Part shown: piece after piece, positions 1 to 6,110 of the stretch | Layout: each line of letters begins with the position of its first letter | Position numbering within the stretch: position 1 is the stretch's first letter | From: JALYTZ01 sp036559125 | GTDB taxonomy: Bacteria > Vulcanimicrobiota > Vulcanimicrobiia > Vulcanimicrobiales > Vulcanimicrobiaceae | Length of the DNA: 6,110 bases | Direction of reading: 5' to 3' | Assembly (NCBI GenBank): GCA_036559125.1 | Contig: DATBTT010000060.1 | Location: 1-6,110 of the forward strand | Position numbers and translations under genes: made by a program | Notes under the pieces: generated by a model | What the model was told of the DNA's origin: nothing | The model's database searches: none | Seen by the model: only the letters and a program-made list of their open reading frames with translations

Positions 1-31
1 TGCGTAACGCCGTTGCTAAGTATCGGATCAT
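1..31 (-). CDS. kdpC: KdpC, K+-transporting ATPase subunit C (5' end only, cut by window edge)
   Basis: Only the first ten codons are present, reading MIRYLATALR, and the gene continues beyond the left edge. KdpC is the single-span, periplasmic-domain subunit of the KdpFABC pump and is thought to help nucleotide binding by KdpB. The call rests on three things: its place directly after kdpB (8-nt gap), a Shine-Dalgarno-like AGGA at 38-41 that overlaps the kdpB stop codon with a 6-nt spacer, and an N-terminus with the basic residue followed by an Ala/Leu run that begins the KdpC membrane anchor. Ten residues alone would not identify the family, so the call is mainly contextual. Confidence 0.8.
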   Translation of the reverse strand, partial: MIRYLATALR

Positions 32-39
32 GTTCCTTC

Positions 40-2103
40 CTATGTCAGATGAAGGACGGCAAGAATCATATCGATCGCCTTAATGCCGATAAACGGTACG
101 ATCAGGCCGCCGAGTCCGTAAATGAGGACGTTCCGGCGCAGCGCCGCGTTCGCGCCTTGAGGGACGTACTTGACCCCCCGCAGCGCTAGCGGAATCAACG
201 CTACAATGATCAGGGCATTGAAGATGACCGCCGAAACGATGGCGCTCTGGGGCGTCGAAAGGCGCATCACGTTTAAGGCGCTCATCGCGGGATAGGCGGC
301 GACGAACATCGCCGGCAGAATCGCAAAATACTTCGCAACGTCGTTGGCAATCGAGAACGTGGTGAGCGCACCGCGAGTCATTAACAGCTGCTTGCCGATC
401 TCGACGATCTCTATCAGTTTCGTGGGGTCCGAATCGAGATCCACCATATTCGCCGCTTCCTTGGCCGCCTGCGTCCCGGAATTCATGGCGACGCCGACGT
501 CCGCTAGCGCAAGCGCTGGGGCATCGTTCGTTCCGTCTCCAGTCATCGCGACCATGCGACCCGATCCTTGCTCACGCGCGATGAGCTGCATCTTCGTTTC
601 AGGCGTTGCCTGAGCCAGAAAATCATCGACGCCGGCTTCATTGGCGATTGCCGCCGCGGTCAGCGGGTTGTCGCCGGTGATCATGACCGTGCGAATGCCC
701 ATAGCGCGCAAACGGTCGAAACGCCCCCTCATATTCGGCTTGAGAATGTCTTTGAGATGGATGACGCCCAGCAGCATGTTGTTGCGCGCCAGCAGCAAGG
801 GCGTTCCGCCGCTGCTGGCAATGCGTTCCACGTCGGCGGAGAGTTGCGGTTGTGCCTCGCCGCCTCGTTCGCGAATCCAAGCTGAAACGGAGTCGGGAGC
901 ACCCTTTCGGATCTTGCTACCGTCCGCAAGGTCGAGACCGCTCATGCGCGTGTATGCGCTGAACGGAACAAACGCGGCCCCCTCCGGCATGCGGGCGGCA
1001 CCTTCAGCGGACATGCCCTGCGACGCGAGCGTAACGATCGAGCGCCCTTCGGGCGTCTCGTCTGCGAGCGACGACCAATAGGCGATGCGCGCCGCGTCCT
1101 TCACATCGATCCCTTCCGCGGGGATGATCGCTACAGCTTGCCGGTTTCCAAACGTGATCGTTCCGGTCTTATCGAGCAGCAGCGTGTCAACGTCGCCGGC
1201 GGCTTCGACGGCGCGCCCGCTCATCGCAAGCACGTTGCGTTGCATGACGCGATCCATGCCGGCGATGCCGATCGCCGAAAGCAATCCGCCGATCGTTGTG
1301 GGGACCAAGCATACGAGCAATGCGATCAGCACCGTAACGGTCTGTCTTGCGCCCGCATAGATCGAAAACGGCAAGAGGGTTGCGACGGCGATCAGAAAGA
1401 TGATTGTCAGGCCGAAGAGCAGGATCGAAAGTGCGATCTCGTTGGGCGTTTTTTGGCGCTGAGCACCCTCGACCAAACCGATCATGTGATCCAAGAAGCT
1501 CTCGCCCGGATTGGCGGTGACCCGCACGACGATCCAGTCTGAAAGGACCCGCGTGCCGCCGATGACCGCCGATCGGTCTCCGCCCGACTCGCGGATAACC
1601 GGGGCCGATTCGCCTGTGATCGCCGACTCGTCGACCGTCGCAGCACCCTGGATCACGTCGCCATCCGCGGCAATGATCTCGCCGGTCTCGATGCGAATCG
1701 TGTCCCCTTTTCGAAGCTGATCGGCCGCTACCTGAACGATCCGGCCGCCATCGATCAGATGATTGGCCATCGTGTCCGTCTTCGTGCGTCGCAATGACTC
1801 CGCTTGGGCTTTGCCGCGTCCCTCGGCGACCGCTTCGGCGAAGTTCGCGAAGAGTGCAGTGAACCAAAGCCATGCGGAAATCGCGAATTCAAACCCCGCC
1901 GTAGGGCCATGCGTTGCGATACTCCGGAAGAAAAAACCGGTCGTAACCAGCGCGCTGACCTCGACCACGAACATGACTGGATTGCGAGCCATCCAGCGAG
2001 GGTCGAGTTTCTTGAACGATTCAGCGATCGCGCGCACGATTATCGCGCGGTCAAACAGCGACCGCTCCTTGGGCCGGCGATCCAGGCGGCGTTGGGCAAT
2101 CAT
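40..2103 (-). CDS. kdpB: KdpB, catalytic P-type ATPase subunit of the Kdp K+ pump
   Basis: This 687-residue protein (E. coli KdpB has 682) hydrolyses ATP to drive K+ uptake through KdpA in the inner membrane. Visible motifs in order are: actuator-domain TGES at 163-166, VPTTIGG in the membrane at 267-273, phosphorylation motif DKTGT at 311-315 (Asp311 is the phosphoacceptor), nucleotide-site FVPF at 378-381 and RKG at 399-401, TGDN at 476-479, and hinge motif TGDGTNDAP at 521-529. The NDVAKYF segment at 587-593 keeps the Asp588/Lys591 pair that couples KdpB to KdpA. Ser166 matches the E. coli Ser162 whose phosphorylation inhibits the pump (known for that homologue, inferred here). Hydrophobic segments lie near 44-60, 71-90, 224-248, 254-283, 580-602, 615-641 and 657-684. 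The start ATG lies 2 nt after the kdpA stop, with AAGGAAAG about 11 nt upstream. No lesion is seen. Confidence 0.98.
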   Translation of the reverse strand: MIAQRRLDRRPKERSLFDRAIIVRAIAESFKKLDPRWMARNPVMFVVEVSALVTTGFFFRSIATHGPTAGFEFAISAWLWFTALFANFAEAVAEGRGKAQAESLRRTKTDTMANHLIDGGRIVQVAADQLRKGDTIRIETGEIIAADGDVIQGAATVDESAITGESAPVIRESGGDRSAVIGGTRVLSDWIVVRVTANPGESFLDHMIGLVEGAQRQKTPNEIALSILLFGLTIIFLIAVATLLPFSIYAGARQTVTVLIALLVCLVPTTIGGLLSAIGIAGMDRVMQRNVLAMSGRAVEAAGDVDTLLLDKTGTITFGNRQAVAIIPAEGIDVKDAARIAYWSSLADETPEGRSIVTLASQGMSAEGAARMPEGAAFVPFSAYTRMSGLDLADGSKIRKGAPDSVSAWIRERGGEAQPQLSADVERIASSGGTPLLLARNNMLLGVIHLKDILKPNMRGRFDRLRAMGIRTVMITGDNPLTAAAIANEAGVDDFLAQATPETKMQLIAREQGSGRMVAMTGDGTNDAPALALADVGVAMNSGTQAAKEAANMVDLDSDPTKLIEIVEIGKQLLMTRGALTTFSIANDVAKYFAILPAMFVAAYPAMSALNVMRLSTPQSAIVSAVIFNALIIVALIPLALRGVKYVPQGANAALRRNVLIYGLGGLIVPFIGIKAIDMILAVLHLT

Positions 2104-2105
2104 CG

Positions 2106-3806
2106 TTAAAATGTCTTTCCTTGAAGGACGAGGAGATGTTCGACAATAGGCCCAAGCGCATCGGCCGGTAGGAACGTAAGCGCGCCCACGATGACGATCG
2201 TGCCGATCAAGAGAACGACAAAGATAGGCGAGTAGGTGGTGAACGTGCCCGCGCCTTCCGTGACCGCTTTCTTGCCCGCCAAAGCGCCCGCAAGCGCGAG
2301 AATCGGAATGACCTCGACGAATCGTCCGAAGATCATATTCAGACCGGTGGTGATGTTGTAGAAACGATTCGGCCCGAGTCCCGCGAACGCGCTGCCATTG
2401 TTGGCGTTCGTCGATGTAAAGGCGTAGAGGATTTCAGAAAAACCATGCGGGCCGCCATTGCTCAGGGTAGCCGTCCCCGCATGGATCACCGACGCGAGCG
2501 CGGTTGGGATCAGCACGAGAATCGGCGTCACCAAGACCGCGATAATCGCGAACTGTATTTCGCGTCTCTCGATTTTCTTTCCCAGAAGCTCGGGCGTGCG
2601 CCCCACCATTAGGCCGGCGATGAACACGGTTAGGACCACGAAGACGATCATGCTGTAGAGGCCGCTACCGACCCCGCCGAAGATGATCTCTCCCAGCTGC
2701 ATGTTGAGCAGCGGCACGAAGCCGCCGAGCGCGGTGAGAGAATCGTGCACGGCGTTGGTCGCACCACACGACGTTGCCGTCGTGACCACGGCGAACAACG
2801 CGGAGGCGGCGGGACCAAAGCGAGCTTCCTTCCCTTCCCAGTTCCCTCCCACTACGCCGAGCTGATGGATCAGCGGGTTCCCGGCCGACTCGGCCGAGTA
2901 GCAGACCCAGAATCCCGCAAAGAACAACACCGCCATAGCCGCGAAAATCGCCCAGCCCTGGCGAGTGTCTTTAACCATCCTGCCGTACGTATACGTGAGG
3001 CTCGCGCCTAGGATGAGGATCAGGAACATTTCAAGCAGATTGGCAAACGGCGTCGGATTCTCGTTCGGTGACGACGAGTTCGCGTTCACGAAACCGCCGC
3101 CGTTGGTGCCCAACTCTTTGATGGCTTCCTGTGAAGCCATCGGCCCACCGGTAATCGACTGCGTTACCCCTTCGACCGTCTTAATAGCGACATTTGCGTG
3201 GAAATTCTGCGGAACGCCCTGCGAAACGAGTGTGAGCGTTCCGACGATCGAGATCGGAAGCAGTACGTATAGGCACGCGCGGGTAAGGTCGACCCAAAAA
3301 TTGCCGAGCGTCTTGACGCCGGTACGCGCAATGCCGCGAACGACCGCAATCGCCAGCGCGATTCCCACGGCGGCAGAAACGAAGTTATGCCACGTGAGCC
3401 CCGCCATCTGCGAGAGAAAGCTCATCGTGCTCTCGCCTGAGTAGAACTGCCAGTTCGTGTTGGTCATGAAGCTGACGGCGGTGTTCCAAGCTAAGTCGGG
3501 TGCCACGCTCCCAAAGTGGTTCGGATTCAGGGGCAGCCATTGTTGCGTGCGCAGCAGAATATAGAGATACGCAAGGCTCACGGCCGAGAACGCGAGCACC
3601 GCGAAAACGTATCCCGTCCACGCCATTTCCTCGTCTTCTTTGACGCCGCCCAGGCGATATAAGAGCCGCTCGACGGGCACGAACGCGGGCGACAACCACG
3701 TCTGCTCGCCCATGAACACCTTGGCCATGTAGAGACCGAGCGGCTTCGTCAGCACGAGAACGACGAGAAACAGCACGATCGCCTGCATCCATCCGACGAC
3801 GGTCAT
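2106..3806 (-). CDS. kdpA: KdpA, K+-selective channel-like subunit of the Kdp pump
   Basis: KdpA is the K+-binding, channel-like subunit of KdpFABC in the inner membrane and belongs to the superfamily of K+ transporters (SKT). The 566-residue length fits the family (E. coli 557). The four selectivity-filter regions are all recognisable: TNTNWQ at 115-120, TNGGGF at 234-239, ATSCGA at 344-349 and NNGSAF at 469-474. Gln120 corresponds to E. coli Gln116, a position known to affect K+ affinity. About ten hydrophobic spans cover the protein. The frame is open upstream to an ATG at 3884, but the preceding 26 codons lie inside kdpF in another frame and have no family resemblance. The ATG at 3806 has GGAG at 3817-3820, gives the family-like N-terminus MTVVGWMQAIVLF, and sits 1 nt after the kdpF stop. 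Confidence 0.97.
   Translation of the reverse strand: MTVVGWMQAIVLFLVVLVLTKPLGLYMAKVFMGEQTWLSPAFVPVERLLYRLGGVKEDEEMAWTGYVFAVLAFSAVSLAYLYILLRTQQWLPLNPNHFGSVAPDLAWNTAVSFMTNTNWQFYSGESTMSFLSQMAGLTWHNFVSAAVGIALAIAVVRGIARTGVKTLGNFWVDLTRACLYVLLPISIVGTLTLVSQGVPQNFHANVAIKTVEGVTQSITGGPMASQEAIKELGTNGGGFVNANSSSPNENPTPFANLLEMFLILILGASLTYTYGRMVKDTRQGWAIFAAMAVLFFAGFWVCYSAESAGNPLIHQLGVVGGNWEGKEARFGPAASALFAVVTTATSCGATNAVHDSLTALGGFVPLLNMQLGEIIFGGVGSGLYSMIVFVVLTVFIAGLMVGRTPELLGKKIERREIQFAIIAVLVTPILVLIPTALASVIHAGTATLSNGGPHGFSEILYAFTSTNANNGSAFAGLGPNRFYNITTGLNMIFGRFVEVIPILALAGALAGKKAVTEGAGTFTTYSPIFVVLLIGTIVIVGALTFLPADALGPIVEHLLVLQGKTF
2115..2122 (-). promoter_or_regulatory. Ribosome binding site of kdpB inside the kdpA 3' end
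   Basis: AAGGAAAG on the minus strand lies within the last codons of kdpA, 11 nt before the kdpB ATG. With only two bases between the kdpA stop and the kdpB start, this points to coupled translation, which would keep the two subunits equimolar. Confidence 0.6.
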
Positions 3807-3807
3807 T

Positions 3808-3897
3808 TCAAAATTTCTCCGGACGCAGCATCGCGTAGATAAGATAGGCCAAGGCGGCGAGCGCGAGCACCAGCCCGAGCACATCGTCGAACTGCAT
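3808..3897 (-). CDS. kdpF: KdpF, small stabilising subunit of the Kdp pump
   Basis: This is a 29-codon gene missed by ordinary length cut-offs. The product has a single hydrophobic helix (residues about 6-22) followed by YLIYAMLRPEKF. That closely resembles the E. coli KdpF end (YLVYALINAEAF) and has the same length of 29 residues. KdpF sits at the KdpA interface in the inner membrane and stabilises the complex. Its ATG is preceded by AAAAGG at 3905-3910 with a 7-nt spacer. Its stop is TGA, separated by one base from the kdpA ATG (TGAAATG), which suggests translational coupling. The position immediately before kdpA is the standard one. Confidence 0.95.
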   Translation of the reverse strand: MQFDDVLGLVLALAALAYLIYAMLRPEKF

Positions 3898-3899
3898 GA

Positions 3900-3986
3900 C
3901 TAGACCTTTTCTAAGCCGTACGTGTAGTACTCGAAGATCGCGAAACACACGATCGATAGGATGATGATGCCGATTTCAAGCAGCAT
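3900..3986 (-). CDS. 28-residue single-span membrane micro-protein upstream of kdpF
   Basis: The 28-codon reading frame starts MLLEIGIIILSIVCFAIFEY and ends YTYGLEKV. Residues 5-18 are strongly hydrophobic, so one membrane helix is expected, with a short polar tail. The start codon overlaps the stop of the upstream barrel gene by one base (TAATG). GGAG at 3997-4000 lies 10 nt upstream of the start, and the stop is 2 nt before kdpF. A frame that fills the whole gap between two genes with coupled ends on both sides is unlikely to be chance. From memory, similar micro-ORFs of about 28 residues ending in a short tail with an acidic-basic-aliphatic finish occur before kdpF in other bacteria, but I cannot verify this here. 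It could be an extra Kdp subunit or a second KdpF-like stabiliser. Its function is unknown. Confidence 0.75.
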   Translation of the reverse strand: MLLEIGIIILSIVCFAIFEYYTYGLEKV

Positions 3987-5140
3987 TAGAACTGCACTCC
4001 GATCTCGATGCCCAAGCGAGACTGCGAACCGCCGTTTCCGGCGGGACCAAAGCCCGCACCCGGCGTGAACGTCCCCAGAATAACGGACGAGTACTCGCCG
4101 CGAACGGTGGTATGGCCGGACTTATACGCGGGAGTTAGCGTGATCGTGGTAGCCGTGCTGCCGGGTCCAAAGCTAACCAGGTCGGCATTGGCACCCGTAT
4201 CGAGGACGCCGCTGCGGTTGGCGAGCGATTCATAGCGGGCGCCGAGCGACCATGCGCCGTCGAACGCATAGTTGGCGATCAAGACGCCTGCAAACGCGCG
4301 CTCGTCGCCGCTAAATCCGATGTTCTTGTCTCCCGGCGAGTCAATCCACAGTAAATATGTTGCGAGCGTGAGTTTTCCGAATTGCTGGGTTAGCATGAAA
4401 TTGGCCTCGCGTTTATTCGCGATGCCGGCTGTCGGGTTGGGGCCGAGGCTCGCCTGCGGAGCGATGAAGGCGAATTGCAGGGTCGTGTTCGACGATGGCG
4501 CCCATACGGCGAGCCCCTCGACGGTGTCGAACCGGCCGGAATAGTAACCGTCGGTGTAGCCGAGCGTGCCCGCAAACTTTCCCCGCGCATACTGGGCCCG
4601 CACGCCGCGCGTGAATGTCGGCTCAGCATTCCACGCCAGGCCACGCTGAATATTGACGTTTTGATAGGTGAAGTTGCTCTCTTGACCGAGAAGCGCGGGC
4701 ATCTTACCGACCGTAAACGTCCATGCTCCGTTGGGCACGTACTGGACGTACGATACGGGAACGTAACCGAATACGTTCGTATTCGAGCTCTTTGCAAAGG
4801 TTGGATTTATGGCTTGTCCCACGACGGGGAAGGCATATCCGCCGATCGTTGCTGCAAAGCGAAAGACGCCGGCGTTGCGCGTCACGGTCGTCATGACGTT
4901 GGCGGTATCGACTCGCGAACCGCTATCTCTTCCGTCGGGTGTATCAAGAGTGCCGGCGGCGTTTGGATTGGTCGTGTTGAAGAGATAGCCCGCAATGTCG
5001 GTCTGCCACGTAACCGCGGGGACCGGCGATGGCGATGCGGAGGGCCGAGGTTGGGTTTGAGCTAAAGCCGGCGCGCTCAACAGAAACAGCGTTGCTAGAA
5101 CGATGGGTACGCGGCGGGTTGCTGGAGACATCGTTACCAT
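3986..5140 (-). CDS. Outer-membrane beta-barrel protein, porin-2/OmpL-like (BBP2 type), first gene of the kdp operon
   Basis: The 384-residue protein has a clear signal peptide: Arg9-Arg10, hydrophobic core 11-23, and likely cleavage after Ala-Leu-Ala at 25-27. A Pro/Ser-rich linker follows (31-41). The remainder alternates polar and aromatic/aliphatic residues as in beta strands, contains no cysteine, and ends in GIEIGVQF with the terminal Phe used for insertion by the BAM machinery. The segment VGKMPALLGQES (144-155) followed by EPTFTRGVRAQY (173-184) resembles the strand-turn pattern of the putative beta-barrel porin-2 (OmpL-like) family. This family call is by eye. The likely role is a diffusion channel, and K+ entry is inferred only from the operon. 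ATG 5140 or in-frame ATG 5131 could be the start. Neither has a good Shine-Dalgarno site, and a stop at 5174-5176 bars earlier starts. The stop codon overlaps the next gene by one base. Confidence 0.8.
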   Translation of the reverse strand: MVTMSPATRRVPIVLATLFLLSAPALAQTQPRPSASPSPVPAVTWQTDIAGYLFNTTNPNAAGTLDTPDGRDSGSRVDTANVMTTVTRNAGVFRFAATIGGYAFPVVGQAINPTFAKSSNTNVFGYVPVSYVQYVPNGAWTFTVGKMPALLGQESNFTYQNVNIQRGLAWNAEPTFTRGVRAQYARGKFAGTLGYTDGYYSGRFDTVEGLAVWAPSSNTTLQFAFIAPQASLGPNPTAGIANKREANFMLTQQFGKLTLATYLLWIDSPGDKNIGFSGDERAFAGVLIANYAFDGAWSLGARYESLANRSGVLDTGANADLVSFGPGSTATTITLTPAYKSGHTTVRGEYSSVILGTFTPGAGFGPAGNGGSQSRLGIEIGVQF

Positions 5141-5272
5141 GGTACGCGTCAGAACCGCACCGCACCATCCGCCTTATGGATAATCCGATCGGACGCCCGA
5201 ACACGGCGTATCCGAAAGATTCGGCCATTCGGCCGATCGGCACGTCGCTACAATGCGCTTTATGATCCTGTC
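5141..5272. promoter_or_regulatory. Divergent control region with palindromes and repeated half-sites
   Basis: This 132-bp gap separates the leftward barrel-kdp operon from the rightward GyrI-like gene, so promoters for both should lie in it. It contains the palindromes TCCGATCGGA (5184-5193) and GCCGATCGGC (5232-5241), whose centres are 48 bp apart. It also holds a perfect 8-bp tandem repeat ATTCGGCC (5219-5234) and CCGAA/TTCGG half-sites at 5197, 5212, 5220 and 5228. The 5212-5224 pair forms a perfect inverted repeat with a 3-nt spacer. These look like transcription-factor sites, but the regulator is unknown. I found no convincing -35/-10 pair for the leftward operon. Confidence 0.45.
5249..5254 (+). 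promoter_or_regulatory. Candidate -10 element (TACAAT) for the GyrI-like gene
   Basis: TACAAT matches the sigma-70-type -10 consensus at five of six positions and lies 19 nt before the GTG start at 5273. No good -35 hexamer is seen at the expected distance. TATGAT at 5261-5266 is an alternative but would leave almost no leader. The short predicted leader has no Shine-Dalgarno site. Confidence 0.3.
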
Positions 5273-5787
5273 GTGAACGCAGAACAGATTTGGTCGCGCC
5301 GCCGACCACTTCAAGGATCCTCCCGGCCGCGACGCTTCGACGTTGCCGGTAAGTTCGTACCCGAACAATGTGTGATAAGTGTACGCTCTACCGTTGCGCT
5401 CCAGTGTTACCGGAAGACTGCATTCGAGGCAATTGAGCGACTCGTCGAGATGGCCGGCGCCGGCGGAGCGCCCGGGCCGCCACGCGCAATTCTTCACGAA
5501 CAATTGTACTGGGATGGCGAAGTGGATGTAGAGACTTGCCTGCCGGTCGCGCGGCGCGGGGCTTTCAAGCGCGACCCGGGCTTGCGCATCGTTCCCGCTA
5601 CGAGCGTCGCGTTCACGCTTTTACCGCCCGCGGCTCAAAATGCTCCTTTTTAGAGCTTGCCATCGCGGCGTTCGGTGCGATCGAGGAATACGTCCGCGCT
5701 CACAACCGCGTCTTTTCCGGCGATCCGCGAGAGGTTTTTTCACTCGCGGATGAGCGCGGCGGTGAGGCCCAGATTCCGTTTACCTAG
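5273..5787 (+). pseudogene. Stand-alone GyrI-like ligand-binding domain protein, split by a -1 frameshift
   Basis: The first frame (GTG 5273 to stop 5651-5653) carries the front half of a GyrI-like domain: an amphipathic helix AFEAIERLVEMAG, then GPPRAILHEQ, a DVETCLPVA strand and the PATSVAF segment that begins the second repeat. The rest, ARGSKCSFLELAIAAFGAI followed by the typical GDPREVFSLAD and a closing QIPF strand, lies in the +1-shifted frame and ends at 5785-5787. Restoring one base, most simply in the T-run 5619-5622 (or 5647-5651), joins the halves into about 171 residues, the usual size of a stand-alone GyrI-like protein. Such domains bind small hydrophobic or cationic ligands, or in SbmC/GyrI inhibit gyrase. 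No helix-turn-helix domain is seen. It is a decayed gene, a frameshifted allele, or intact with a sequencing error. The family call is by pattern only. Confidence 0.6.
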
Positions 5788-5977
5788 GGGCGACTGCGAC
5801 GGTTCCCGTACGTTTCGCTAAGCCCCGATGTTAATCCACAGCGAGGCAAACGCCTACTGCTATCGCGCGTGCCGGATTAAAGGCGATTCATGCGGTAGCG
5901 CTTCCCGCGCAATGAGGTGCACGAAAGGCTCTCACGGCTCGTAGGAGCGCGTCGGCCTGCCCCATCGAACGCGAGGT
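5788..5977. other. Intergenic spacer between convergent genes, no gene supported
   Basis: The 190-bp stretch lies between the 3' ends of the GyrI-like gene and the TonB-dependent receptor gene. I see no reading frame with family resemblance on either strand and no GC-rich hairpin followed by a T-run that would make a clear intrinsic terminator. It holds a weak hairpin ACGG-TTC-CCGT (5799-5809) and the nested inverted repeat described separately. Confidence 0.6.
5831..5880. repeat. Nested inverted repeat
   Basis: A perfect 7-bp outer arm TTAATCC (5831-5837) pairs with GGATTAA (5874-5880). Inside it, AGGC-AAAC-GCCT (5844-5855) forms a perfect 4-bp stem with a tetraloop, which AGC (5840-5842) and GCT (5859-5861) could extend across an internal loop. 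It could fold as a bidirectional 3'-end structure between the two converging genes. Short arms of this kind also occur by chance. Confidence 0.35.
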
Positions 5978-6110
5978 TCACTCTCGTGGTGCGCCAAAGC
6001 GCACGCCGATCCGGAAGGTTCGTCCGGCCGCGTAGTGATTACCCTGTGCGTTGAGATACGTAATGCGGTACCGGTCGTTGAATACATCGTATACGCCGAG
6101 CGTGAGCGTC
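5978..6110 (-). CDS. TonB-dependent receptor, C-terminal end only (cut by window edge)
   Basis: The last 43 codons of a minus-strand gene are visible, ending in TGA at 5978-5980. The translation contains LGVYDVFNDRYRITYLN, then a short turn, then GRTFRIGVRFGAPRE at the end. The order 'ND-Y...beta-hairpin...GR-F-IGV-F' is the typical final two strands of a TonB-dependent outer-membrane receptor, in which a late-strand V.N.F/N.RY motif precedes the C-terminal strand. Such receptors import siderophores, cobalamin or other large substrates using proton-motive force. The substrate cannot be told from this piece. A few residues (GAPRE) follow the usual aromatic end. Confidence 0.75.
   Translation of the reverse strand, partial: TLTLGVYDVFNDRYRITYLNAQGNHYAAGRTFRIGVRFGAPRE

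Noticed and set aside
1187..1873. Long open frame on the minus strand within kdpB (Arg/Gly-rich)
   Set aside because: It is a frame-shifted shadow of kdpB with low-complexity Arg/Gly/His composition. kdpB itself is unambiguous there.
2024..2031. GCGATCGC octamer, reminiscent of the cyanobacterial HIP1 repeat
   Set aside because: It is an isolated occurrence within kdpB. CGATCG words are common in this window, but HIP1 octamers are not abundant.
3807..3884. 26-codon N-terminal extension of kdpA starting at ATG 3884
   Set aside because: It overlaps kdpF in another frame, has Cys/Trp/Arg-rich composition unlike KdpA, and the ATG at 3806 has a GGAG and a family-like N-terminus.
4475..5065. Plus-strand open frame opposite the barrel gene (196 codons)
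   Set aside because: It is antisense to a gene with signal peptide and barrel features, and its translation shows no domain-like pattern.
5174..5503. Minus-strand open frame across the divergent region
   Set aside because: It is antisense to the GyrI-like domain, has no recognisable motif, and would run through the palindromic control region.
5902..5977. Possible 25-codon minus-strand frame after the receptor stop
   Set aside because: It has no ribosome binding site, hydrophobic segment or coupling to a neighbour, and such short frames are expected by chance.
5970..5988. Stem-loop CGCGAG-GTTCACT-CTCGTG at the receptor stop, first considered as a tRNA T-arm or terminator
   Set aside because: No other tRNA arms are present. 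On the receptor's strand the G-T pair becomes an A-C mismatch, and no T-run follows.

Overview
The window reads as chromosomal DNA of a moderately GC-rich, diderm (two-membrane) bacterium. The outer membrane is supported by a beta-barrel protein with a signal peptide and a C-terminal Phe, and by the last residues of a TonB-dependent receptor at the right edge. The Ala/Pro/Ser-rich linker of the barrel and the tight gene packing recall deep-branching diderms such as Eremiobacterota. That lineage guess is impression only, because no rRNA or marker gene is present.

Positions 1-5140 are one compact minus-strand operon, transcribed right to left: outer-membrane beta-barrel protein, then a 28-residue one-helix protein, kdpF, kdpA, kdpB and the first ten codons of kdpC. 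The junctions are a 1-nt TAATG overlap and then gaps of 2, 1, 2 and 8 nt, so the whole set is probably co-transcribed and partly translationally coupled. KdpFABC is the high-affinity, ATP-driven K+ uptake complex of the inner membrane. All four KdpA selectivity-filter segments and all KdpB P-type ATPase catalytic motifs are intact. kdpC runs off the left edge, and no kdpD/kdpE regulator is visible.

Positions 5141-5272 are a short divergent intergenic region rich in symmetric sequence: two CCGATCGG palindromes, an 8-bp tandem repeat and four CCGAA/TTCGG half-sites. It probably holds the control region of the operon and of the rightward gene.

Positions 5273-5787 encode a stand-alone GyrI-like (SRPBCC/AraC-effector type) ligand-binding domain on the plus strand. 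It is split by a one-base frameshift, so it is a pseudogene or carries a sequencing error. Positions 5788-5977 have no supportable gene, only a nested inverted repeat. Positions 5978-6110 are the C-terminal 43 codons of a TonB-dependent receptor on the minus strand, convergent with the GyrI-like gene.

The most interesting feature is the front of the operon: a porin-like outer-membrane protein and an unannotated micro-protein fused by tight coupling to the Kdp pump. This suggests an envelope-spanning K+ acquisition unit.
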